Under the pieces are notes generated by a model. It had not been told where the DNA came from. It saw only the letters and a list, made by a program, of their open reading frames with translations, and did no database searches. From contig NC_091094.1 in NCBI RefSeq assembly GCF_024713975.1, forward strand, positions 27,304,501 to 27,368,500: 64,000 nucleotides of DNA, given 5' to 3'. This document shows, one piece after another, positions 1 through 8,011 of the stretch (the stretch's first letter is position 1; every line of letters starts with the position of its first letter). The stretch is from Paralichthys olivaceus (taxonomy: Eukaryota > Chordata > Actinopteri > Pleuronectiformes > Paralichthyidae). The translations under genes were made by a program, and so were the position numbers.

Positions 1-16
1 ACTGAACCACCAATGC
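1..16 (-). tRNA. tRNA-Gly-GCC: tRNA-Gly(GCC), cut by window start
   Basis: The first 16 nt of a tRNA-Gly gene (5' acceptor strand and start of the D arm), identical to the 5' end of the complete copies. The rest lies outside the window. Confidence 0.9.
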
Positions 17-446
17 TTGCTTTGATGTTGTTTTTCGACTTTTTTTTTTTCGAGAACTCCCACTTAAGGGACCAGCATGCCCTGCCAGGGCAGTTTATCT
101 GATGTGTAAACCACTTCAAAGACCCCCTACCTTTACACTTTTCTGACATCCGATTGAGAGAGGGGTGCCCGACCATTCCTGTTATGTTCAACAGATATAT
201 TCACAACCGCTTCTCGGTGTGACTGGCCAAGTGTGTAGAGGTAAGAGAGGAGCAGGGTTAATATTTCTCTCTCAAGCCTGACATAACTATTTCTGTTACT
301 TTTCATGTGAACAACCAAGTGAAAGACTATAAAGAGAATGTCTGGACACGTACAAACATGTGCTCTCTGATGTCATTGACCAATACTCTATGGAATGCAG
401 AGCCTGTAGTTGGAAGGTTGCTCATACCCTCATGTAATAAGACAGA

Positions 447-519
447 TGCCCCGTGTGAGGGTTGAACTCACGACCTTCAGATTATGAGACTGACGCGCTG
501 CCTACTGCGCCAACGAGGC
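447..519 (-). tRNA. tRNA-Met-CAT: tRNA-Met(CAU), elongator
   Basis: A 73-nt gene. It folds as acceptor GCCTCGT/ACGGGGC (one U-G pair), D stem GCGC/GCGC, anticodon loop CTCATAA with CAT, and T arm GTGAG-TTCAACC-CTCAC, with discriminator A. The sequence closely matches vertebrate elongator tRNA-Met and lacks the initiator's GGG/CCC anticodon stem, so it should serve internal Met codons. No intron is present and the encoded 3' end has no CCA, as usual in eukaryotes. A TATA-like TTTTAAATATA lies 36-46 bp upstream. No TTTT run follows the gene. All 27 intact copies in the window look identical. Confidence 0.97.
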
Positions 520-708
520 CTATTTTATGAACAAAATGTGTGCCAAAGAAAATCTATATTTAAAAGTGACGGAACTACAAAATACCATTTGTCAGTCAAA
601 ATAGTTCGGTCCAAATGTTACATGCCGTACGGACAGGACCAATGTTGCTGTAGAAACTTTGAATCATCTAGAAGAAGAATCATCAGGAGAAGACCTATCC
701 ACACTTTT

Positions 709-866
709 AAAGTAATTATGAACCAGTCCACAGTGAGCATTGGAATGCAAATACCTTAATCTGCTTGATGGCCAAGAACCTCACACCTGGAGCAGGGTGT
801 GGCTAGCAGCTCAGCTGGCCTCTAATGCAAACGACTGGCCAAGTGCAAAAGTCATTTAGACTTGAA
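709..866. repeat. intra-monomer diverged repeat, copy A
   Basis: Aligns over about 158 bp with 1100-1258. Shared blocks include CTCACACCTGG, CAGGGTG, GGCTAGCAGC and GGCCTCTA, with clear divergence between them. It is an old duplication that predates amplification of the monomer and recurs in every full monomer. No tRNA or coding signal was found in it. Confidence 0.8.
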
Positions 867-1099
867 AAACACTCTTGATTCTAAAAGTTTCTACTTCATT
901 CCCAAACCCTGTAAACAGACTCCTGGGTGGTACAGAAATGCAAAACACTACTTGTCTGTCACATAACCATGCATTCAATCCAATGTCTCACAATTCAACA
1001 TACATGTGTGTATTCTAGAACATTGCTGTCCAGTACTGTGTCCAAATGGTCCAAATGTTCCAGAACAAGAGTCATAAAGAGATAACGCTCAGTGTTTGT

Positions 1100-1258
1100 A
1101 AAGTCATTTCGAGCCAGTTAACTGTGAGCCTTACAAATCAATAATGTTAATCCACTTGGCGGCCCAAAGGCTCACACCTGGGACAGGGTGGGGCTAGCAG
1201 CCCATGTGGCCTCTACTGCAAATGACAGCCCCAATACCAATGCACTTTCGACTAGAAG
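1100..1258. repeat. intra-monomer diverged repeat, copy B
   Basis: Partner of 709-866. It lies 70 bp beyond the 3' end of tRNA-Gly on the minus strand, whereas copy A lies about 190 bp upstream of tRNA-Met. The rest of the 808-bp spacer shows nothing recognisable. Confidence 0.8.
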
Positions 1259-1327
1259 GATGGTATACACATACCGATCACTATACCCACCACGGGTGGT
1301 GCAACTCATTGGCTAAAGGTAGTATGA

Positions 1328-1398
1328 TGCATTAGCCGGGAATCGAACCCGGGCCTCCCGCGTGGCAGGCGAGAATTCTACCACTGAACCACCAATGC
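1328..1398 (-). tRNA. tRNA-Gly-GCC: tRNA-Gly(GCC)
   Basis: A 71-nt gene. Acceptor GCATTGG/CTAATGC has one G-U pair where the common vertebrate gene has G-C. Anticodon loop is CTGCCAC with GCC (1364-1366), T arm CCGGG-TTCGATT-CCCGG, discriminator A. The A box is TGGTTCAGTGG and the B box GGTTCGATTCC. It decodes GGC/GGU glycine codons. The first run of four T on the transcribed side is 383 nt downstream; only CTTTA occurs near the 3' end. An A11 tract lies 24-34 bp upstream. Confidence 0.97.
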
Positions 1399-1421
1399 TT
1401 GCTTTGATGTTGTTTTTCGAC

Positions 1422-1432
1422 TTTTTTTTTTT
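1422..1432 (-). promoter_or_regulatory. A11 tract upstream of tRNA-Gly
   Basis: Eleven A on the gene strand, 24-34 bp before the tRNA-Gly 5' end, followed by several CAA triplets that could be Pol III start sites. The run stays at 11 in nearly every monomer; at about 30414 one T is changed to C. A role in Pol III initiation is inference. Confidence 0.4.
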
Positions 1433-1828
1433 CGAGAACTCCCACTTAAGGGACCAGCATGCCCTGCCAGGGCAGTTTATCTGATGTGTAAACCACTTCA
1501 AAGACCCCCTACCTTTACACTTTTCTGACATCCGATTGAGAGAGGGGTGCCCGACCATTCCTGTTATGTTCAACAGATATATTCACAACCGCTTCTCGGT
1601 GTGACTGGCCAAGTGTGTAGAGGTAAGAGAGGAGCAGGGTTAATATTTCTCTCTCAAGCCTGACATAACTATTTCTGTTACTTTTCATGTGAACAACCAA
1701 GTGAAAGACTATAAAGAGAATGTCTGGACACGTACAAACATGTGCTCTCTGATGTCATTGACCAATACTCTATGGAATGCAGAGCCTGTAGTTGGAAGGT
1801 TGCTCATACCCTCATGTAATAAGACAGA

Positions 1829-1901
1829 TGCCCCGTGTGAGGGTTGAACTCACGACCTTCAGATTATGAGACTGACGCGCTGCCTACTGCGCCAACGAGG
1901 C
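1829..1901 (-). tRNA. tRNA-Met-CAT: tRNA-Met(CAU), elongator
   Basis: Same sequence as 447-519, one monomer on. Confidence 0.97.
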
Positions 1902-1936
1902 CTATTTTATGAACAAAATGTGTGCCAAAGAAAATC

Positions 1937-1947
1937 TATATTTAAAA
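1937..1947 (-). promoter_or_regulatory. TATA-like box upstream of tRNA-Met
   Basis: TTTTAAATATA on the gene strand, 36-46 bp before the tRNA-Met 5' end. Upstream TATA-like elements aid TFIIIB placement at some tRNA genes; a function here is inferred only from position. It recurs in all full monomers. Confidence 0.4.
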
Positions 1948-2709
1948 GTGACGGAACTACAAAATACCATTTGTCAGTCAAAATAGTTCGGTCCAAATGT
2001 TACATGCCGTACGGACAGGACCAATGTTGCTGTAGAAACTTTGAATCATCTAGAAGAAGAATCATCAGGAGAAGACCTATCCACACTTTTAAAGTAATTA
2101 TGAACCAGTCCACAGTGAGCATTGGAATGCAAATACCTTAATCTGCTTGATGGCCAAGAACCTCACACCTGGAGCAGGGTGTGGCTAGCAGCTCAGCTGG
2201 CCTCTAATGCAAACGACTGGCCAAGTGCAAAAGTCATTTAGACTTGAAAAACACTCTTGATTCTAAAAGTTTCTACTTCATTCCCAAACCCTGTAAACAG
2301 ACTCCTGGGTGGTACAGAAATGCAAAACACTACTTGTCTGTCACATAACCATGCATTCAATCCAATGTCTCACAATTCAACATACATGTGTGTATTCTAG
2401 AACATTGCTGTCCAGTACTGTGTCCAAATGGTCCAAATGTTCCAGAACAAGAGTCATAAAGAGATAACGCTCAGTGTTTGTAAAGTCATTTCGAGCCAGT
2501 TAACTGTGAGCCTTACAAATCAATAATGTTAATCCACTTGGCGGCCCAAAGGCTCACACCTGGGACAGGGTGGGGCTAGCAGCCCATGTGGCCTCTACTG
2601 CAAATGACAGCCCCAATACCAATGCACTTTCGACTAGAAGGATGGTATACACATACCGATCACTATACCCACCACGGGTGGTGCAACTCATTGGCTAAAG
2701 GTAGTATGA

Positions 2710-2780
2710 TGCATTAGCCGGGAATCGAACCCGGGCCTCCCGCGTGGCAGGCGAGAATTCTACCACTGAACCACCAATGC
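2710..2780 (-). tRNA. tRNA-Gly-GCC: tRNA-Gly(GCC)
   Basis: Identical to 1328-1398. Confidence 0.97.
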
Positions 2781-3210
2781 TTGCTTTGATGTTGTTTTTC
2801 GACTTTTTTTTTTTCGAGAATTCCCACTTAAGGGACCAGCATGCCCTGCCAGGGCAGTTTATCTGATGTGTAAACCACTTCAAAGACCCCCTACCTTTAC
2901 ACTTTTCTGACATCCGATTGAGAGAGGGGTGCCCGACCATTCCTGTTATGTTCAACAGATATATTCACAACCGCTTCTCGGTGTGACTGGCCAAGTGTGT
3001 AGAGGTAAGAGAGGAGCAGGGTTAATATTTCTCTCTCAAGCCTGACATAACTATTTCTGTTACTTTTCATGTGAACAACCAAGTGAAAGACTATAAAGAG
3101 AATGTCTGGACACGTACAAACATGTGCTCTCTGATGTCATTGACCAATACTCTATGGAATGCAGAGCCTGTAGTTGGAAGGTTGCTCATACCCTCATGTA
3201 ATAAGACAGA

Positions 3211-3283
3211 TGCCCCGTGTGAGGGTTGAACTCACGACCTTCAGATTATGAGACTGACGCGCTGCCTACTGCGCCAACGAGGC
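3211..3283 (-). tRNA. tRNA-Met-CAT: tRNA-Met(CAU), elongator
   Basis: Identical to 447-519; the next Gly on the plus-strand side is split by element copy 1. Confidence 0.97.
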
Positions 3284-4091
3284 CTATTTTATGAACAAAA
3301 TGTGTGCCAAAGAAAATCTATATTTAAAAGTGACGGAACTACAAAATACCATTTGTCAGTCAAAATAGTTCGGTCCAAATGTTACATGCCGTACGGACAG
3401 GACCAATGTTGCTGTAGAAACTTTGAATCATCTAGAAGAAGAATCATCAGGAGAAGACCTATCCACACTTTTAAAGTAATTATGAACCAGTCCACAGTGA
3501 GCATTGGAATGCAAATACCTTAATCTGCTTGATGGCCAAGAACCTCACACCTGGAGCAGGGTGTGGCTAGCAGCTCAGCTGGCCTCTAATGCAAACGACT
3601 GGCCAAGTGCAAAAGTCATTTAGACTTGAAAAACACTCTTGATTCTAAAAGTTTCTACTTCATTCCCAAACCCTGTAAACAGACTCCTGGGTGGTACAGA
3701 AATGCAAAACACTACTTGTCTGTCACATAACCATGCATTCAATCCAATGTCTCACAATTCAACATACATGTGTGTATTCTAGAACATTGCTGTCCAGTAC
3801 TGTGTCCAAATGGTCCAAATGTTCCAGAACAAGAGTCATAAAGAGATAACGCTCAGTGTTTGTAAAGTCATTTCGAGCCAGTTAACTGTGAGCCTTACAA
3901 ATCAATAATGTTAATCCACTTGGCGGCCCAAAGGCTCACACCTGGGACAGGGTGGGGCTAGCAGCCCATGTGGCCTCTACTGCAAATGACAGCCCCAATA
4001 CCAATGCACTTTCGACTAGAAGGATGGTATACACATACCGATCACTATACCCACCACGGGTGGTGCAACTCATTGGCTAAAGGTAGTATGA

Positions 4092-4126
4092 TGCATTAGC
4101 CGGGAATCGAACCCGGGCCTCCCGCG
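4092..4126 (-). pseudogene. tRNA-Gly-GCC: tRNA-Gly 3' half, split by element copy 1
   Basis: The last 35 nt (from nucleotide 38: 3' anticodon stem, variable loop, T arm with B box, 3' acceptor strand). The 5' half is at 7473-7508. A and B boxes are now more than 3.3 kb apart, so the locus should no longer make tRNA. Confidence 0.95.
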
Positions 4127-4325
4127 CGGCCCTCGAGAAAAGTTTAGCTAAACCGACCTAAACGCTTTTTAACATGCATTTCAATGATAGTGCTGAACCA
4201 CAGTGTGGATGTAATATTCTTTTGGCCACTTTTCCGGCTGTGGCGCTGTTCCGACTTTTTCTATAGACTCGCGCTCCTCTGATATTTCTTTTTTTACTTC
4301 AGGCAAACCTCTAACGGCAGACGGT

Positions 4326-4366
4326 CATAAAAGCGTGCATATTCACTGTCTATTGTTGATGTCATT
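4326..4366 (+). promoter_or_regulatory. putative promoter of the element gene
   Basis: A weak TATA-like CATAAAA (4326-4332) and a CRE-like TGATGTCAT (4357-4365) lie just before the short exon at 4381-4426. Position and motifs suggest a Pol II start here; no direct evidence. Confidence 0.3.
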
Positions 4367-4380
4367 ACGTGTTCTTACAG

Positions 4381-4426
4381 GGGCTGTGCATCATTCAAAC
4401 ATTCAAGTCATTTTCATTCGTCAAAG
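4381..4426 (+). other. putative non-coding exon of the element gene
   Basis: The boundaries look like splice sites: TTCTTACAG before it and AAAG followed by GTAAGA after it (donor at 4427). The next good acceptor is TTTATGGTAG at 5530-5539, seven bases before the ORF start, giving a 1.1-kb intron (4427-5539). The intron holds A/T-rich sequence, C-rich and CA runs, and no gene. The acceptor in front of this exon suggests either a further upstream exon or a start inside the region. Confidence 0.45.
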
Positions 4427-5294
4427 GTAAGACACGTTGTTTTATTTTCATAAAAGTTAGCCTGCTTTCTGATAACATTAGTTCGCTGCTGCTGCTTATT
4501 CGCTTGGTTGATGCGATAGAACTGCCCGGAATTAAGTTTGGGGTAATTATGGACTAAATAATGAATGAACATCATGCTATTTGTTGAGATTGTGTGTGGT
4601 TTTTAGTTTGTTGCTTAATATTATATATTCGTCAGCGCGGTATTGACCGTAATGTCGTGTCAGCAGTTGCTTAGCACCACTCGCAGGGTAACGCAGAAGA
4701 TTTGTGGTGAAATAACACGTCAAAGTATGAATGGACATGATCGTTTTATATAGCTATATGCATAGTTTTCATGACGTGACGTTAAATAGTCTTGTCAGTC
4801 CGTTTATATCAATCTTTTGTTGATAAGTTAACTATAGCCTACCTCAGCATTGCTCACTTGCTAAGAGACTGACGCTACAAACGTGTGTTGAAATTACGTG
4901 ATAACATGATTGTATTTCATATTTTTGTGTATCTGGTTTTGATGTCGTGATGTTAACTCATCTTTACACCATGGATCTGTTACTCCTAAGATGTCTGACT
5001 AGTTAGGCTACATATTGCATCAACTAAAACAGCTGTACTACTAAGGGATTGATACCATCTCTTTTTTTAAAATACAAATGTGATATTAATATGTTCAAAT
5101 TCATTTGGCAGAACTAGTAGTGCCAGAGTAGACTTTCAGACAAGCAGTAGAGGTCTGCCTACTGTATTAATCAAGTGTAATAAGACTTTGATCTAGGCAT
5201 TCACTTCTCCTACCCCCCCCTCTCTCTCACACACACATAACTGCTCTCCAACTCCTGCTGCAAAGACCGTCCCACCCCCCCTGTTGTTTTCGCG

Positions 5295-5296
<2 letters not shown>

Positions 5297-5333
<37 letters not shown>
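5297..5333. repeat. CA microsatellite
   Basis: About 18 CA units inside the intron of element copy 1. It is much shorter in copies 3-6 and marks the copy 1/2 subfamily. Confidence 0.95.
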
Positions 5334-5335
<2 letters not shown>

Positions 5336-5545
5336 TGAGTAGATAAGGATCAGAGAGGTGTGATAAACTATTGTCTTGACCCTATGAACTATTTCACTGC
5401 AAGCCCCCACACACACACACGCACACACTGTACTTCCTCCCAGACTCAGAGGTGTGAGAAACTATTGTCTTTACCCTCTGAACTATTTGACTGAAGTTCA
5501 TAGAAGATAACCCAAACTTATGTTTTTACTTTATGGTAGGTCAAG

Positions 5546-6349
5546 ATGCAGAGGGTGGTGTTCTTCCCAGGTAAACTCAGTGTTGTGTTCCGCAAGGGAC
5601 CAGGTGGATTTCTCTTACAGGAACCCTCTGCAGAAGCCAGACGGATCAAGGATGACCCCACTCGTCAGGACAGGTCTGCCCTGAGAGAGGACCTCGTGCG
5701 GCAGAATGCCCTGGCTGCGGTTCGTCAGAGAGGGGGTGATGCCTCAGACAGGACGGAGGTGCTAGGAGACTACATCCTGCAGTTTGGCAAGTATAAAGGG
5801 AAGGCTTTCAGGTGGCTTTTGGAGAATGATGTTGGCTCTACATGTTACCTTGTCAAGGATATGCGTAAGGAGGAGGCTGCAGGTCGTTTCAGGCCCGAGG
5901 GGCATAGCAAGGATAGTCTACTGTCCTTTGTGAATTATGCTCTGAGTTTTGCAGAGATCCAGTCTCTCCTCGCCTACGAGGCCAGGGGAGAGGGTGTGGT
6001 GACAGCCACATCAGAGGACGACCAGCTGGTTGGCTTTGGCGACAGGGCCAAGAGCACCTGGAAGGAGGAAGAGACAAGACCCACAACCAGGCCCACAACC
6101 ACAACCACACCCACAACCAACAGTCCGCCTCTGCAGATTCTGCCGCTTGGAACTGAAACAGGGACCAAACAGCCCTCACATTCACACGGGCTTCCCTGGA
6201 GTGGCAGGGAAATACATTTATGCCCATCAAAGGTGTACTCTTTGTACAGAGATAAGGGCATGGCCAAGGAGATGAGCTGGCCCGAGTTTCAGCAGTCTCC
6301 TTTCTATGAGGCTGAGAGACAAAGAACTGTGGAAGAAAGGAAGAAATGA
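5546..6349 (+). CDS. element-borne protein with ExoX-C-like FGKYKG domain (267 aa)
   Basis: The ATG follows a good splice acceptor (5538-5539) by seven bases and starts the longest ORF; the stop is TGA. Residues 1-70 are basic and polar (FFPGK at 5-9; repeated R/Q/D from 30). Residues 73-145 form the only recognisable domain, with FGKYKGK at 80-86, WLLENDVG at 90-97 and GHSKDSLLSF at 119-128; this resembles the ExoX-like C-terminal domain. From memory, large uncharacterised teleost proteins share this module at their N terminus. Residues 172-195 are Thr/Pro-rich low complexity. Residues 226-267 (CPSKVYSLY...SWPEFQQSPFYEAE) look conserved too, but reach this frame through a one-base difference seen between element copies. 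No DDE triad, signal peptide or membrane span is visible. A DNA-related role is a guess; it may be a shortened transposase-type protein. An alternative is captured host sequence. Confidence 0.6.
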   Translation: MQRVVFFPGKLSVVFRKGPGGFLLQEPSAEARRIKDDPTRQDRSALREDLVRQNALAAVRQRGGDASDRTEVLGDYILQFGKYKGKAFRWLLENDVGSTCYLVKDMRKEEAAGRFRPEGHSKDSLLSFVNYALSFAEIQSLLAYEARGEGVVTATSEDDQLVGFGDRAKSTWKEEETRPTTRPTTTTTPTTNSPPLQILPLGTETGTKQPSHSHGLPWSGREIHLCPSKVYSLYRDKGMAKEMSWPEFQQSPFYEAERQRTVEERKK

Positions 6350-7183
6350 TTTCCCTGTATACCCATTGTTTGTACCCATTTTATTTGATTTTATTTCATT
6401 ATTGTTTATTTAATTATTGTTCTTAATGTTTCTTATTTGACTTGTGTATATGTCTCTAGACGTACAGGTTCTTTGTCTGTGTATATGTAAATAGACTACA
6501 AATTAATAGTTGTAAAACAAAGTGTACATATATTGTTTTTCTTTTCTTTTTTTCTTTTATTTATGTGTGAATGCATGAAAATGTACACACCAGAAACTAG
6601 TTTGGTTTGTTTGTTGTGTTCTTTTTTTTTTATTTCTTTATTTATTTTACAAATGTCTGAATGTATGAATGTGTGAAAGGTATATATGCCAGTATGTAGA
6701 AACTTGATCTTTTGTGCATAGTTTGGACTGTTTTGTTGTACAGATGTACTTAGTGCTCTGTTGTTAACAATCGTTTGGATGTAAATAAGTCAATGCTTCC
6801 GTCTAGTCTTCTGTATGAAAGTAAATAGATTGTAAACATGAAAAGGTTCATATGTTATTGGGTTATTATGTTAATCTGCATGGTTATATGTCTATAGATC
6901 ATAGGTTCTTTAGACTTCTGTTGAGCTGAATATAGCTGTATAGTTTTTTCTTTTACTTATATTTTTTACTTACTTTAACATTATTGCATGACCAGAAACA
7001 CCAGTTTTCTACTTGTCATATTAACTAGCACTGTATCTATCACTGTATACTCCCCCTCCCTATGTATGTACTGTGTCATTGTCATATCTAATTGTTGTCT
7101 TAAATTATCTATATTATTTCTAAAACTTTACTTACAGCCCAATTATTTCATTTGTCATATATGCATTATTTCACATGTTCATA

Positions 7184-7189
7184 AATAAA
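7184..7189 (+). terminator. polyadenylation signal of the element gene
   Basis: AATAAA about 835 bp after the ORF stop, with a second one at 7238-7243. The region 6350-7183 between stop and signal is T-rich 3' UTR with no gene. Confidence 0.6.
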
Positions 7190-7352
7190 ACTGGAACTTT
7201 CTTTGAAATACTGCACACTGCCTTTTTGTCCTGCTTAAATAAAAACAATATAGTGGTCATAGTAGTCATGAGTCATAAGAATTAATTGTTAATCTCCACG
7301 TATTTTCAATGCTTTTTACTCAGAAATATCACGTTCAATAACACCGCGATCG

Positions 7353-7363
7353 GGATGCGAACC
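7353..7363 (-). promoter_or_regulatory. B-box-like sequence in the element's right end
   Basis: GGTTCGCATCC on the minus strand matches the Pol III B box GGTTCGANTCC at all but one fixed position. It has the same orientation as the tRNA-Gly 5' half (7473-7508), whose A box lies at 7491-7501, so the two are 127 bp apart. The sequence around it does not fold as a full tRNA T arm. It may be a decayed tRNA or SINE fragment. Confidence 0.4.
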
Positions 7364-7472
7364 CTGTCTTTTGGGGAATCGGAAATAAATAAATAAATGA
7401 ACGGACCCAGAGAGAATGCTTCGATCCTATTGGCTTGCTGGACTGGTCCAGTATTCTCGACTGGCCCCCGCG

Positions 7473-7508
7473 TGGCAGGCGAGAATTCTACCACTGAACC
7501 ACCAATGC
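7473..7508 (-). pseudogene. tRNA-Gly-GCC: tRNA-Gly 5' half, split by element copy 1
   Basis: Nucleotides 1-37 in standard numbering (36 nt), including A box and anticodon GCC, ending after A37. Its 3' half is at 4092-4126. Confidence 0.95.
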
Positions 7509-7938
7509 TTGCTTTGATGTTGTTTTTCGACTTTTTTTTTTTCGAGAACTCCCACTTAAGGGACCAGCATGCCCTGCCAGGGCAGTTTATCTGATGTGTA
7601 AACCACTTCAAAGACCCCCTACCTTTACACTTTTCTGACATCCGATTGAGAGAGGGGTGCCCGACCATTCCTGTTATGTTCAACAGATATATTCACAACC
7701 GCTTCTCGGTGTGACTGGCCAAGTGTGTAGAGGTAAGAGAGGAGCAGGGTTAATATTTCTCTCTCAAGCCTGACATAACTATTTCTGTTACTTTTCATGT
7801 GAACAACCAAGTGAAAGACTATAAAGAGAATGTCTGGACACGTACAAACATGTGCTCTCTGATGTCATTGACCAATACTCTATGGAATGCAGAGCCTGTA
7901 GTTGGAAGGTTGCTCATACCCTCATGTAATAAGACAGA

Positions 7939-8011
7939 TGCCCCGTGTGAGGGTTGAACTCACGACCTTCAGATTATGAGACTGACGCGCTGCCTACTGC
8001 GCCAACGAGGC
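7939..8011 (-). tRNA. tRNA-Met-CAT: tRNA-Met(CAU), elongator
   Basis: Identical to 447-519. Confidence 0.97.

Larger units (their letters stand above)
1..4126. repeat. tRNA array block 1 (1,382-bp monomers)
   Basis: Tandem head-to-tail monomers of 1,382 bp (tRNA-Gly starts at 1328, 2710 and 4092 are exactly one period apart). Each monomer holds tRNA-Met and tRNA-Gly on the minus strand. The 430-bp spacer between Met and Gly carries an 11-bp T run and the palindrome TGCCCTGCCAGGGCA (78-92). The 808-bp spacer beyond Met carries two diverged copies of a 160-bp repeat (709-866 and 1100-1258) and no other gene that I can see. This block holds three intact Met and two intact Gly genes and ends where an element enters the third Gly. 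The monomer at 2821 has a private C-to-T change that creates GAATTC. Confidence 0.97.
4127..7466 (+). mobile_element. tRNA-Gly-targeting DNA transposon, copy 1 (Dada-like)
   Basis: A 3,340-bp insert in tRNA-Gly with a 6-bp duplication CCCGCG (4121-4126 and 7467-7472). The ends are imperfect inverted repeats: left CGGCCCTCGAGAA, right (reverse complement) GGCCAGTCGAGAA. Palindromes sit 15 bp in from each tip: GTTTAGCTAAAC (4142-4153) and CTGGACTGGTCCAG (7438-7451). Inside are a promoter-like region, a short exon, an intron with a CA microsatellite, a 267-codon ORF and two AATAAA signals. A 6-7 bp duplication and a fixed site in a multicopy RNA gene are hallmarks of the Dada superfamily; assignment here rests on those, since no DDE core is seen. 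It looks non-autonomous. Copies 1 and 2 form one subfamily, with CTCGCGCTCC near 4269. Confidence 0.8.

Noticed and set aside
1313-1573. An 86-codon minus-strand frame repeated in every monomer (with 61-codon minus and 91-codon plus frames)
   Set aside because: They overlap tRNA-Gly or tRNA-Met and plain spacer, recur only because the monomer recurs, show no domain, and are sometimes extended by element sequence (125-codon form at 7306-7683).
4369-4557. 62-codon frame at the start of each element
   Set aside because: No ATG start, crosses the splice-site-flanked exon, no domain; more likely 5' UTR and intron.
5571-5620. Possible 50-nt intron (CCCAG/GTAAAC to CTCTTACAG) near the ORF start
   Set aside because: Splice signals look good, but removing 50 nt shifts the frame into an early stop before the FGKYKG domain. 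Kept as a low possibility only.
5889-6267. Minus-strand frames of 97-113 codons across the element ORF
   Set aside because: Shadows of the plus-strand coding sequence; low complexity (W/L/V runs) comes from the Thr/Pro repeat read backwards.
7341-7381. A third tRNA gene in the element's right end
   Set aside because: Only a B-box-like core is present; the T stem pairs poorly and no matching acceptor, D or anticodon arm was found.
4127-7466. Polinton or retrovirus-like origin for the element
   Set aside because: A 6-bp duplication also occurs with Polintons, but the ends are short imperfect TIRs. There is no polymerase, integrase, capsid or protease frame, and no LTRs.
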